Source: Hydrangea macrophylla
Taxonomy: Eukaryota; Streptophyta; Magnoliopsida; Cornales; Hydrangeaceae
Assembly: GCA_033977485.1 (NCBI GenBank)
Contig: CM066995.1
Location: 52,265,162-52,329,161 of the forward strand
Direction: 5' to 3'
Length of the DNA stretch: 64,000 bases
This document shows positions 44,913 through 56,399 of this stretch, one piece after another. The notes below the pieces were generated by a model, which saw nothing but the letters and a program-made list of their open reading frames with translations, was not told where the DNA came from and did no database searches. The position numbers and the translations under genes are program-made. How positions within the stretch are numbered: the stretch's first letter is position 1; the number at the start of each line of letters is the position of its first letter.

Positions 44913-45747
44913 TCCATTTTGTTGTGGAGTATCAGTGTAAGAAGTTTGATGGATAATTCCATGGGAACAGAAATATTTACCTAACCCCGAATCACCTTAA
45001 AACTTTAACCACTATCCTGAATTGGGTACTAACCATTTTGTGGAAATTTTGAAAAATAGAGAAAACTTCCCGTTTTCCTTTCATCATATACAACCACGTA
45101 GTATGGGAATAATCATCTATAAAAGACACAAACTATCTATGCCCTTTCAAGGACATAATCCGGGAAGGACCCCAAACATCAGAGTGTATTAAACCAAAAG
45201 GAAAAGAACTTTTAATATTACGGGGAGCGTAGCTCGAAAATGTTTCCTAAGTTCACAAGCATCACAAAAAATATTTGGAATTTGAAATGCCAATTTTTCC
45301 AACAAGAGAAGGAAACATATATTTAAGTAAATAAGATGGATTGCCTAGTCTCCTATACCAAAGCACTAAATCTTCAGCTTTATTCCTAAAAAAAATAGTA
45401 TGATAAGCAATCTTCTCTCCCTCATCCATAATCTTCTCTCCCTTGTCCAGAATATCGAGTCCCTATGTCTCTCTACCACTGCCAATCACACTCTACGTGA
45501 TAAGATCCTGAAAGACACAATGAGAGGGAAAAATGTTAAAGAATAATTCAAATCCCGAGTAATACGACTCAAGGATCAAAGATTATGAGAGAAATTAGGG
45601 AGATGTAAAACTGAAGTCAGGGATAAAAGAGTGACGCGGTTAAGACCTTTCCGAGACAGAGGAAAATGTACCATCGGCAATTCTAACTTTGTCCTGACCT
45701 GAACAGAGCTTATAATCACAAAAAAGACTAGAAGAACGAGACACATG
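44913..45747 (-). pseudogene. Copia integrase N-terminus and protease 3' part
   Basis: Decayed frames on the minus strand. Near 45560-45740 frames with 'RIADGTF' and 'LPNFSHNLLSV'-like conserved motifs are those that follow the protease in copia elements. The zinc finger and core of integrase are spread over 44913-45540 in broken frames. Confidence 0.6.
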
Positions 45748-46340
45748 CTAGGAAGCACGGGTACACCATTTTGAGTGATGTACCAGTACCGGGTACTTGG
45801 GGGACATCGACATCCTTACCATACGCTTGGGTATGTGTCGGGTACCTCTCCAGTGGTGTCCTGATACTTTTAAGTGAAAGATTCAACTTGGGTACGGCTC
45901 AGGTACTTCGTGGGTACGGCGTGGGTATGGCAAGGGGTCAGATTGCATTTTTTGAGAACTATGGGAGGTACTACTATGGAGGGTACTTTGTGGGTACGGC
46001 GTGGGTACTTCGTGGGGACTTAGTGGACTTGCTTCTTCTTCTACTTCTTTTGTATTTTTATTTTTATTTTTCTTTAATGTTGTGGACTTGTAATGCCAAA
46101 ATAGAGTTGTTTAGTCCTTAGACTACGTATTTGCTAATATGTAGTAATGTTGTTTATTCTTCTTCTTTTTATTTTTTTTTTTAATTATTGAAAGTATGCT
46201 TTTAAAAATATATTTTTAAAAATTTGTTTTTATTCAAGGTACCCTAGCCGTGCTCGTACCCTACATTTTTGGAAAATGCCGTACCCCCGTACTCTTATCG
46301 TATTGTACCCGTGTGACGTGTCAGTACCCGTCCTACATAG
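45748..46340. mobile_element. hAT-type MITE (family 1), ~593 bp, inside the copia protease
   Basis: Inverted copy of 33820-34447, with ends CTAGGAAGCACGGGTAC and its rough complement ending CTACATAG. Flanking gacacatg and aacatatg match at six of eight positions, consistent with an aged 8-bp duplication. It entered right after the protease site ('DSGAFDHMF'). Confidence 0.8.
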
Positions 46341-46345
46341 AACAT

Positions 46346-47867
46346 ATGATCAAAAGCACCTGAATCTATAATCCAATGGGATGAAGAAAGAGAAAGGAAA
46401 GCTCTTGCAGGCGTGACAATGTTACCTGATTGTGCAAAAGAGGATGAGGTATTAGCAGCTGACGATGAAGTATATTGGGTCATCAAATCCCTGAGAGTGT
46501 CAAGATCGGCAAGAGATAAAGGGCTCATATAAAAAACAAGAGCAACATCAACACTAGGTGGAGTCTCAGTATCAGTAGTAGCGTGATGAGCACAAGTACC
46601 ACCTCCTCGGCCACCTGAACGAGCTCCACGACCGTCTCCACGACCATCTCCACAACCTCCCCGACCACCAGAGGGACGTCCATGAAGACTCCAACAATTG
46701 GCCCGAGTATGATGGGGCCGATGACAATAATCACAAATCATGACAGGTCGGTCTGAAAGAGAAAGGAAAGCTCTTGCAGGCGTGACAATGTTACCTGATT
46801 GTGCAAAAGAGGATGAGGTATTAGCAGCTGACGATGAAGTATATTGGGTCATCAAATCCCTGAGAGTGTCAAGATCGGCAAGAGATAAAGGGCTCATATA
46901 AAAAACAAGAGCAACATCAACACTAGGTGGAGTCTCAGTATCAGTAGTAGCGTGATGAGCACAAGTACCACCTCCTCGGCCACCTGAACGAGCTCCACGA
47001 CCGTCTCCACGACCATCTCCACAACCTCCCCGACCACCAGAGGGACGTCCATGAAGACTCCAACAATTGGCCCGAGTATGATGGGGCCGATGACAATAAT
47101 CACAAATCATGAGGTCGGTCTGAAGGAGTAGACTGCAGGGTCCCCTCTCTGGGCCGGACAGAAACTAGAGCAGAACGCTCAGTGGATGCAAGCGGAAGTA
47201 TAACAGAACGACGACTCTCCTCATTCTGAACATAAGTTAAGGCCTCTTGAAGGGGAGGGAGAAATCCATCCCAAGAATCCCGACTACGAATAGCATCATA
47301 AGCGGAAGAATCCCTTGAAGAAATTTGAAGACTCTTTGCTTCTCAAGTAACTTTCGGTGCTCCTCTGCATCTGTAGTGCAAATCGGCAGAAAAGATTGTA
47401 GGTGGTCAACTTTATCCCAGCTAGTTGTAAGGAAGGTGTAGTATTGGGTGACAGTCATATCACCCTGCTCAGAATGTTCAATGGAGCGGATAAGCTCAAG
47501 CTCATGAGCATTATTCCCCCTTGGAGAGAAAGTGGAAGCAACGGTGTCCCAAATAGCCCTAGCTGTCTTCATGCGATAAAACTCCACCGATCTCAGGGAC
47601 CATTGAATTGATGAGTCAGGACATGAGAAATTGATAATAGAGTTCTCAATCTCCCATTTGTCATATCCGAATTAGTAGTGGAAGGGGCAGTAACACGCCC
47701 TTCAAGATGTCCCATCTTCTCGCGTGCCTTCATATAAAGCTCTACCGCCTGTAACCATTTCAAGTAATTTGGCCATTGAGTGGAACGGTTGTAATTTTGA
47801 GATTGGGATCCAAGGGGTTAACAACAGTCTGAACAGTGGTTGTCGTTGGTTTCTCTAGGTCAGTCAT
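46346..47867 (-). pseudogene. Copia gag with duplicated CCHC zinc knuckle, and protease start
   Basis: The start MTDLEKPTTTTVQ is at 47867. A frameshift near 47765 follows, then the gag core ('TARAIWDTVASTFSP', 'VTQYYTFLTTSWDKVD'). The zinc knuckle CDYCHRPHHTRANC occurs twice because of an in-frame 369-bp tandem duplication. The protease site 'WIIDSGAFDHM' follows. A two-base deletion at 47112 sets the first knuckle out of frame with the gag core. Confidence 0.82.
46386..47112. repeat. Tandem duplication, 369-bp period, in copia gag
   Basis: 46386-46743 and 46755-47112 appear identical and are separated by a few bases. The period is 123 codons, so the duplication keeps the frame. It includes the CCHC knuckle, a Gly/Arg-rich stretch and a Ser-rich spacer. 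Confidence 0.95.
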
Positions 47868-48316
47868 GATTCCGTGTCCCAAATGGAAAACCCATACAAT
47901 ATGAAGGAAGACGAAGAAGTTGGGTTCGAAAGAATCAACAAAATTGATTCAAGGGTCCATTAAGGGACCAACAAGAAGGTAGAAAAATTAACCTTCAATT
48001 AGACCATAACCTTAGCAATAGTGCTGAGATGTGATAAAAGAAGGAAAAAGGAGAAAAAAAAAGGGAAAAAAATAGGGTTGCGAATCAAGCCAAGAGACTG
48101 CGTCGCTAGATGGAGGTCTCAGTGTGCTGCGGCGCAAGGAGTAAAGGGAGAAGAGAGTGTCAGCTGGCTCTGGTAGGGCTAGGGGGTGTGTCGGCTAGGT
48201 CTGGGAGGGCTGGGATGGGTGTCGGCTGGACATAGAAGAGGGCAAGGTGGTGGCGCAGTGGCTGATTGTTGGCTGGTGGTGTCGCTTGTGAGTGCTTGGT
48301 GTTTGGGTTTAGTTTG
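47868..48316 (-). other. Copia 5' leader
   Basis: Untranslated stretch between the primer site and gag. Minus-strand C-rich (accagcc / gccgacac repeats). The last bases of the window (63780-63957) have a similar leader next to another primer site. Confidence 0.6.
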
Positions 48317-48328
48317 GCTCTGATACCA

Positions 48329-48480
48329 TGTCAAGAATAATTATTTGGTAAAAGCTTAGGTTCTAACAATAGGCTAGATACTTTTGTGTTAAACATAAAG
48401 AAGAAGAAAGAAATATTACAACCAAGTCCCTAGATTTATAACAAAATAAAACAATTAAAACACAAAAATAACTCTTAATA
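48329..48480 (-). repeat. 5' LTR of the copia element
   Basis: Starts (+ strand) tgtcaagaataatt next to the primer-site complement, ends actcttaata. The end carries a C-to-T change compared with the other LTR. Confidence 0.9.
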
Positions 48481-48505
48481 AATACGTGCCCGACGTGGTT
48501 CATAG

Positions 48506-48955
48506 GTTGCCGGACGTGGATCACCGAAAATATCCCACTCTGACCAACAGAAAGAGAAAGAAGGAAGAAGGGAAGACTAACACCTGGATTGGATCTTGTC
48601 TTTGACTTCAACAAGACCCTCTCTTTGACTCTATCCCTCTTCGGTGAACAGACCATCTCACGCGAACATAGCTCACATGTTTTCATCTCTCTTTTCTTCT
48701 TTTTAAAATTTAATGTATAAAGTATTAGGACTGCACATGGGTCGGGTCGGGTCTCTACAGAATTAGAACTGACTCGATTATGAATGGTTCCATATTTTGA
48801 GATCCAGACCCGAACCAGTGAGATTTGGACTCGGACCGACCCAACCCAGTAACTTTGGTTCGATTCGGGTCGAGTCTGGGTCACAACCCAGTTATTTATT
48901 ATATATATATATATATATTTTATACTTCTTTTGTTTATGTTTTATTTTATTTTAT
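48506..48955. other. Spacer between MITE and truncated LINE
   Basis: Non-coding, with 'gggtcgggtcgggtct' near 48737 and (TA)n at 48900-48918. Nothing else is recognisable. Confidence 0.4.
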
Positions 48956-50688
48956 TGTTTTATTTATAAACTTGCTAAGTCGAGAGAAAGGAAAACAAGA
49001 GACATTAATCAGGTTAAGTGTATAAAAAGCGATGACTCTAGGGTATTTGTGAATGACAAAGTGATTTAAGGAAAGGTGAGAGCTATTTTGAGACGTTACT
49101 GAATGAAAAACATATGGATCACACATTTGAAGAACAAACTGAAAGTTGCGATGAAACTAGAGAATACAGATTCAATCGGAGAATAAGAAAGTCTGAGGTG
49201 GAATTTACTTTGAAGAAGATGCAACCCAACAAGACCTTAGGACCAGTTGGGATCCTCATTGAGGTTTGGAAATGCTTGGGAGATGTGGGGGCATCTTGGC
49301 TTACAAAAGTTTTTAATAGAATTTTAATGACTAGGAAAATGCATGACGAATGGAGGAAGAGCATTCTAGTCCTTATATATAAGAATAAAGGAGATGTACA
49401 ACAATGCAACAGCTATAGAGGTATTAAGTTGATGAGCCATACTTTGAAGTTGTGGGAGAGATTGGTGGAGCATCACTTAAGAGGCGCAACATTAGTGTCA
49501 AAAAATCAGTTTAGATTTATGCCTGGGAGATCAACTATGGAAGCAATTTATTTACCTGGGAGACTAATGGAAAAGTATAGAGAGAAGAAAAAAGATCTAC
49601 ATATGGTTTTTATTGATTTAGGGAAAGCTTATGATAGAGTGCCTAGTGATTTAATTTGGTGGGTGCTAGAGAAGAAGGGAGTGACCAAGGGTTATATTGA
49701 CGTGGTGAAGGATATGTATGATGAAGCGGTTACTACAATTAGATCACCGGCCATGGAAACAAGCGAATTCCCAATCACCATAGGCCTGCACCAAGGGTCG
49801 GCCTTGAGTCCTTATTTATTTGCCTTAATTATGGATGAATTGACTAGACACATTCAAGATGAGGTCCCATGGTGTATGTTGTCCGTAGATGATATTGTCT
49901 TGGTTGATGAGACTAAAGGGGGACTCAACACTAAACTGGAAGCTTGGAGAGAAGCACTGGAGACTAAGGGACTACAGATAAGTAGGATGAAAACAGAATA
50001 CATGGAATGCAGTTTTAGCACCAGTGGAAGTAGAGACAACGAAGCAGTGAAGATTGAAGACCAAGAATTCCAAAGATGGAGCACTTTCACTATCTAGGTT
50101 CAATGATCAGTAGAGATGGAAAAATTGATGATGACATGACCCATAGAATTAAAGTAGGCTGGCTTAAGTGGAGTAGTACTTTCAGAGTATTTTGTAACCG
50201 GAGAATACCAGCAAAATTGAAAGGAAAATTTTATAGGACAGCAATTAGGCCAGCTATGCTCTATGGGACAGAATGTTGGGTAACTAAGAAACAACACATT
50301 AGCAAAGTGAGCGTAGCTGAGATGAGGATGCTAAGGTGGATGTGTGGTAAGACTAGGAAAGATAGAATTAGAAATGAGTACATTAGAGAGAATATAGGAG
50401 TGGCACAGATCGAGGATAAGTTGAGGGAGAATGGACTTATATGGTTTGGCCATGTGCAATGAAGACCTATAGATGCACCTGTGCGAAAGAGTGATAAGAT
50501 CGTAGTATCTGAAATGGTTAGAGGGAGGGGCAGACATAGACTAACCTAGGAGTATGTAGTGCAACAAAATATGAATATATATAATTTAAGTGAGCAAATA
50601 GCTGTTGATCGTGCAGAATGGAGAAAAATGATTCATACAGCCAACCCCAACTGATTAGGACACAAAGCTTGGTTTGGTTATACATTAG
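48956..50688 (+). mobile_element. 5'-truncated RTE-type LINE
   Basis: It begins inside the linker region (first shared bases 'cttgctaagtcgagagaaagg') and ends 'ggacacaaagcttggtttggtt', the same 3' end as the LINE at 25806-28925. 5' truncation is the normal result of incomplete target-primed reverse transcription. No target duplication is obvious. Confidence 0.85.
49114..50540 (+). pseudogene. LINE reverse transcriptase, truncated
   Basis: 'NKTLGPVGILIEVWKCLGD', 'SYRGIKLMSHTLKLW', 'FIDLGKAYDRV', 'GLHQGSALSPYLFAL' are RT motifs. The catalytic motif reads SVDDIVLVDE (FADD in the other copy), so the active site is altered. A frameshift near 50085 leads into the C-terminal part ('PAMLYGTECWVTKKQH', 'MRMLRWMCGKTRKD'), closed by a TGA at 50460. 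Confidence 0.85.
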
Positions 50689-51445
50689 TGGATGCCTATT
50701 CTTAAAATAACTGACAGGTCAAAAACTTAGAATGTTTAACTTTACTCAAAAACATTTTTATTTTAGTAAAATATCATGATTAACAATGTTTTTAAAACAA
50801 ACCCATTTCTCTTTATTGTTTTAGTAAAATTTGAAGAACATAACATTGCGCTATTAATTAATTGTAAAAGAATTTGTCCCAGCCAATGAGATTTCACAAA
50901 TTTAAAATTCACCTGTGTACTTGGATAGAATGATTTCACAGAAAAGTGGGACATCTTTAGAAGGCAAACAATTGTTGTTTAGAAAAGCTTTTATCTATTT
51001 TGAGAGTGCTCTTCACAGCTTCAATTAGAATTATTAACCCAAATACTGTAATACATCATCTGCTGCTATTTACACGACCAACTGAACTGACCAAAAGAAG
51101 CCTGCATTGCCCTATACGTATATGCAAATTTGCATATTATGCTCATCATCTGGTTATAATGACAGAACACAAGCAAGGTTGAAGGTCATGAACCCACTAA
51201 TCTCCAATCAATATTTCTCACTTTTCACACAATGAAAGCAACTCTAATGCATATTCTAAAGTTATCAACAACCACAAGAACAACAAACATATATACAAAG
51301 ATTCCTATACTATATGGTGAAAATTAGAACACAAATATTAGCATTCAATATACACCATGCATGTCGTCCCTGTTATCAAAAGTTACTTGAAAGAAATGTG
51401 CATTACAAATTTTGGCATAGGTTTAGAGTTCATGTACCAAGAGAA

Positions 51446-51496
<51 letters not shown>

Positions 51497-51816
51497 GGGG
51501 GGGGTGTATACAAAAAGTTTCTTCTATTTATCAATTTGGTTGAGTTTGCCGAGGTCATTGCAACAAGCACATACAATCTGAGTCTGGTCCTTTCGAGCAG
51601 CATTCGCCCTCATCAGCCATTTGAAGCAAGTGAAAATCTGTAGCCACCTCCTCAAAAACTAAGCTCCAACAAAAAAAAAAAAAAAAAAAGAGAAGGGATT
51701 AACGGCATGTGGAAGTGCATCTATAAGATCGGAAGCTTCCAATGTAACTACAAACAAAAAGGAAAAATTTGTATAATAAGAAAATTTTTTAAAAAAATTA
51801 CTTCGTAAAGAAAAAA
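50689..51816. other. Spacer with GA/G microsatellite
   Basis: A/T-rich. A (GA)n tract at about 51447-51485 runs into ~18 G at 51486-51504. A poly(A) run is at 51670-51690. No gene is seen. Confidence 0.5.
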
Positions 51817-54296
51817 TTATTTACCCAACTCAAACTCTTCAAAATTTTCCTCACTTCCAACCGGGAGAGGCGAAACTCGTAGCCAATCTTGTGTACAAAC
51901 CAAGCCCTCCACTACTTTAGGTGCTAGGGAACTACGAAACTGGTCCAATATGCGACCTCCGGTGCTGAAGGCGGATTCTGAAGCAATGGTGGAGATCGAT
52001 ATAGCAAAAATTAGGGGTGGGCATTCGGTCAGTTCGATTTCGAACCGAAAATTTCGGTTCGGGTTGGAAAATTTTGGTACCGAAAACCGAACTGAAATAA
52101 ACTTCAAAAAAATGGTTCGGTTTCGAAATTTAACTTCGGTTTCGGTTCGAAAATTCGGGTTGAAACTCAACCGAAATTATTTTTTTATTTTTTATTTTTT
52201 TATTTCTTTATTGTTTTTTGTTTGGGTAAAATTAAGTATAGTAAATTAGTACAGATTCACCACTTTGAGATTCTGTTTTTTATTTGTTATTTTTCATTAA
52301 CAATATGAATCATATGACCCTAATTTATCTAACAAGTCTATATATTCTTAAAATTTCGGTTATTCGGTTTCGAACCGAATTTTTTTTTACTTTCGTAAAC
52401 CGAACCATACTAATTAAAATTGTTCGGTTTCGAATTGATATAATTTCGGTTCGGTTATTATCCGAACCAAAATTTGAAAAATTTCGATTTCGGTTCGGTT
52501 TTTCGGGTTGGCCCGAAGTATGCCCACCCCTAGCAAAAATATCTCTTGCCACTTGGGCAAGTATCCTATACTTGGAACAATTCAACTTCCATCATCCCAA
52601 AATTTCAGAATTCTCGTTCCCCTTTTGAAACCCTTCGTCTAGATATCGATCTACCTCGGAGTAGAACTAGCATTTTCTTCTTATTCCAATTCTTTCAAAA
52701 ACTCAAGTTGAAGTGAAATGTTATTTTGACCTAGATCAAGATCCCCATCGCTTGGACATTGAGTCCTTACTAGCGGAGAAGTAGAAATAGAGTCGAGCAA
52801 CTGATAGTGCTTGTACAAATCAATAACTACGTCTTTCACTTTCTTAACCAAGGCATTGATAACAAAAGTTCACATATTTGAACTTGTAACATGGATCTAA
52901 CACCAGGCAACCAATAACATCATATTCATTTTGTCCAAACTCCCCCAATACTTGTCAAATTTTTGCTTCATTTTCAATGTCATTCTACATAGACCCTCAC
53001 TTCTTGACCAATCACTTAAAAATTTTTCTATTTGGCAAACCTCATGGAAATAGGTATTCGATGTCACATACAATGACCCGGACATGCGCTTGGTAGCATC
53101 ATAAAAGCTTTTCAAGAACTTAACTAGCACCTTTGCATAGTCCCAATTAATCTCATTAGGAACCGCGCCCATGAGATCGGAGGCGAAATGTGAATCTTAC
53201 TCATTCAAACGTTCAAATGCTTTCTGGAACTTCAATGCACTTTCTAGCATAAGATATGTAGAGTTCCATCTAGTTGGTACATCCAAGCACAAGCCACTTT
53301 CTGATTCGATTCTCTCTTTCTCACAACACGTCTTAAATTGTTGTGACCTTTGTAGAGAACTCCTAATGTACCTAACCGCACCACGAATTCGAGAAATTGA
53401 ATACTTCCCCTTATTCTATTCCATCTCTCACAATCAAATTGAATATGTGGGCACAATATGTAACATGGAAATGCTCACCACCTAAAACAAATCCATTTCT
53501 CTTTATTATCTTTTTCTTCAAGTTGGAACTAGCAGTGTCATCGGCGCTAGCATTATCAACAGTAATTGTGAACACCTTCTCTATACCCAATTGAAGCATA
53601 CATGACTCAATCGCCTGAGCTATTCCCACACCTTTATGATTAGAAATTATAGAGAAGTTGATGATCCTTTGATGTAATTTCCAATCATTGTCAATGAAAT
53701 GTGCCGTTATATAAATGTAATTAACATTTTGAATCGAAGTGCAACAATCGGTGGTGAGACAAATATGTTGGCTAGAATTGGAAAGTGCATCCTTTTATTT
53801 TTTCTTTTCTATCAAGTGTAGGTTTACGATATCTCTTGCTGTAGTCATCCTTGATATCATCTTGAATTTAGGTTGCATAGAACCACAAAAATTCTTAGAT
53901 CCTTCAGTCTCAACAAATCTAAAAGGTAATTCATTTACTATTACTAATCTAACTAGTGCCTTTCTACACACCTCTTGATCAAACTTCCAAACAGTTGACC
54001 ACCATCCACTTCTTGTCCCTCATTTTGAGATGATGACAATTTTTGTCTTTTCTCCTTGTTGCAAGGATACTCATCGCACCTCTTAAGATGTTTCCGTAAG
54101 CTACTAGTGCCATTTGCACTTCTACAAGAAAACTTAGTATCGCAATAATTACATTTTGGGTATTCGGCTCTCCCTCATCCTCTCTTTCGATTTTCGTGAA
54201 ATGCTCCCACACCGCCGACCTAGATCTCTTAGTCTTTCTACTAGTCCCCCCTTCTTTAGACGTAGCACCAGTAGCAGATTGACTATTGGATGTCAT
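51817..54296 (-). pseudogene. hAT transposase gene (RICESLEEPER-like), broken
   Basis: From right to left: start MTSNSQSATGATS, BED finger entry 'RSAVWEHFTKIE' with Cys/His pairs shifted out of frame near 54165, a catalytic-core part ('KVFTITVDNASADD', 53580), the DUF4413-type segment ('NEINWDYAKVLVKFLKSFY', 'MKQKFDKYWGSLDKMN') and the hAT dimerisation domain ('ISTIASESAFSTGGRILDQFRSSL', key residues SESAFSTGGR). Frameshifts are near 54165, 53960, 53240 and 52890. A MITE (52012-52532) interrupts the dimerisation domain. Terminal inverted repeats of the transposon were not identified. Confidence 0.85.
52012..52532. mobile_element. hAT-type MITE inserted in the hAT transposase gene, 521 bp
   Basis: Ends TAGGGGTGGGCA and TGCCCACCCCTA are exact inverted repeats, flanked by an exact 8-bp duplication gcaaaaat (52004-52011 and 52533-52540). 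The inside is made of 'ttcggttcggtt' repeats. Removing it restores continuity of the transposase reading frame (ARDIFA|ISISTIA), so the insertion is younger than the coding sequence. Confidence 0.92.
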
Positions 54297-54996
54297 TTTA
54301 TAGCTGAAAAATCAATTTTGGTACTATTCTTGTTACACACCAACTAAATAAGGATTCTAGTAAAGGCACCTAATATGATTACACATTACATAATTTTAAT
54401 TTTAGTTTTCCACACAAGTCAATAACGAATTCAGTGGATTACGCAAGATTAGAAGACAAGGAAAAGACTACTCCATTGTTAGAAGAGATACTTGGTTCCC
54501 TTCTAAGGTCTTTTCAAAACACAAAGCCCAATTATAAACACTTTTAGTGGACTAGCAAAGGATCAAATGGCTCTGCCAATGGCTTGCCAAAACCACAAGC
54601 AAATCCAGAGATTTAGAAGGGCATTGAGGCCAACCATTTCTGTCCAAAACTACTTTAAACAAGAAATAAAGACTCTGTTTCTAATTTGTCAAATCAACAA
54701 CATTAAGAAGCCTATAATGTCTAAGTACTATTATTATAAAAACTTTCTAATTTCAAAATTTGTTATGTAATTTAGTGACATTTGACTTATAATCACATAA
54801 AATTGTGTTTAAACCTTGGTGGGTTGGCCTTGGAATAAGCAAAATTGGGATACAAAACAGTTTCATATCACATTGGATTTATTAGCATTGAGACGAATTA
54901 ATTAGCATTTAGATGAGATTGGATACTAAACAGTTTCATATAACAATGGATTAATTAGCATTGAGCATTGGGATGAGATATTTATATATATATATA
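54297..54996. other. Spacer right of the hAT gene
   Basis: A/T-rich, with 'ttagcattgagatgaga' motifs repeated near 54888-54975. It might include the 5' end of the hAT transposon. Nothing else is recognisable. Confidence 0.4.
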
Positions 54997-55004
54997 TATA
55001 TATG

Positions 55005-55317
55005 CTATGTTACCCAGACTCGGGTATGGATGTCGGGTACGGGTGTGTATCTAGGTGTCGGACCTCCTCTAAATCCAAATCTTAGGATCCGGGGATATGT
55101 GTCCAAACGTTGGATACGGGTATGCGGACATCTTCTGAACGTATAAACATACTATGTTTCTTAATATCAATAGTTAGAAACCTCTTTGCCCACAATTTTA
55201 AGCTTCTACTTGCCTTTTCAACATCACTTGTGGAGGATCCGAGTGTCCAAATTGGGTACGGGCGTCGGACACAGGGATCGGGTACTTGGGGGTAGTAGGA
55301 GAGTCCAGGTAACATAG
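55005..55317. mobile_element. hAT-type MITE (family 2), 313 bp
   Basis: Ends CTATGTTACC and GGTAACATAG are exact inverted repeats, flanked by the 8-bp duplication tatatatg (54997-55004 and 55318-55325). Same family as 41113-41412. Confidence 0.9.
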
Positions 55318-55404
55318 TATATATGTAGTACCACAATACAGATGATATGAATAGTTAAAAACCCAATACAGAATAGTTAAGATATATATATATATATAGT
55401 CAGG

Positions 55405-55593
55405 CTATGGAAAGAGCGCCCTCTCTTTAGTATGGGGAGGGCGCCCTCTCTTTAGTAAAGCGAGGGCCTCTGTTTTGACCGTCAGATCGTTTTTTCATTA
55501 AGGGCAATTTTGTCACTTCACAGTTTTTAAACACGATCTGACGGTCAAAACCGAGGTGCTCTCTTTATTAAAGAGAGGGCGCCCTCTCCATAG
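55405..55593. mobile_element. Hairpin-type MITE, ~189 bp
   Basis: Left half 'ctatgg...gagggcgccctctctttag...ttttgaccgtcagatcgt' is mirrored by 'acgatctgacggtcaaaa...gagagggcgccctctccatag'. Almost the whole element can fold into one stem with a ~50-base loop. The unit 'gagggcgccctc' (itself palindromic) occurs twice at the left and once at the right. Confidence 0.75.
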
Positions 55594-56325
55594 AATTTTC
55601 GTATATATATATATAGTACCACAATATAGGATACAAATGATATGAACAGTTAAGAGAGAAAATATAGAGAGAAATCGATTAGAAAATATAGGGTAAAATT
55701 AGTATAAAATACATATATGAACAGTTTCAAAACCCAATACAGAACAGTTTCATCTCACCGACACACACACAATACACATACATCTATATACATATATATA
55801 TACAGAGATCTTCAATACAAAATACATATATCGTACGAACCTCTTCGATGAAGAAACCCTTGATCGTCTTTGAAGAAGAAACCCTCGATCGTCTTTGATG
55901 AAGTGATGAACCAGCGATCGTCTTCGATTTAAGTGAAGAAACCAGCGATTGTACGAACTACGAAGCAGCGATTGTCTTCGATGTAGGTGGTATTTGGGTC
56001 TAGTTCGCAGAGAGAGAGGGAAATAAGGGTTTTTGTAGCCCAAGTGGAACGAAAAAAATATCATGTGGTTCTTGGGTCTGGTTAGGTCACCCGAACTGAC
56101 CCGAAATAACACCATTTGATCAGACCCGAACCCGACCCGACCTGAAACATTCACAGACCCGAACTGAATCCTTCAGGTCGGGCCGGGTCTACAGGACGTG
56201 GGTATTTTGTGCACCCCTATAAAGTACTATTATACATATATATGTCTGTGTATGTGTGTTACAATATGTGCCCCTCTTTTCCAATTTCAGCAACCTTCAT
56301 GATTGTATGACAAAAGCTAGTACTT

Positions 56326-56399
<74 letters not shown>

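Larger units (their letters stand above)
42344..48480 (-). mobile_element. Ty1-copia retrotransposon, 6.1 kb, decayed
   Basis: LTRs of ~151 bp lie at 42344-42494 and 48329-48480. The primer site TGGTATCAGAGC (minus strand, 48317-48328) touches the right LTR, which is the 5' one. A polypurine tract GCTTGAGGGGAAG (42495-42507, minus) touches the left one. Flanks gatac and aatac are a near-perfect 5-bp duplication. Order gag, protease, integrase, RT, RNase H is that of Ty1-copia. Short LTRs and size suggest the Ale-like group. It carries a MITE in its protease and a tandem duplication in gag. Confidence 0.9.
42155..48505. mobile_element. hAT-type MITE (related to families 1/2), split by the copia element
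   Basis: Left part 42155-42343 starts CTATGAAGCACGGACACG. The part right of the copia, 48481-48505, ends CGACGTGGTTCATAG, its inverted counterpart. Removing the copia and one target copy leaves a ~210 bp MITE. The 8-bp duplication at its outer edges is not recognisable. Confidence 0.6.

Noticed and set aside
46525..47103. Two identical 69-codon frames (MIIVIGPIILG...)
   Set aside because: They are out-of-frame shadows of the duplicated copia gag sequence.
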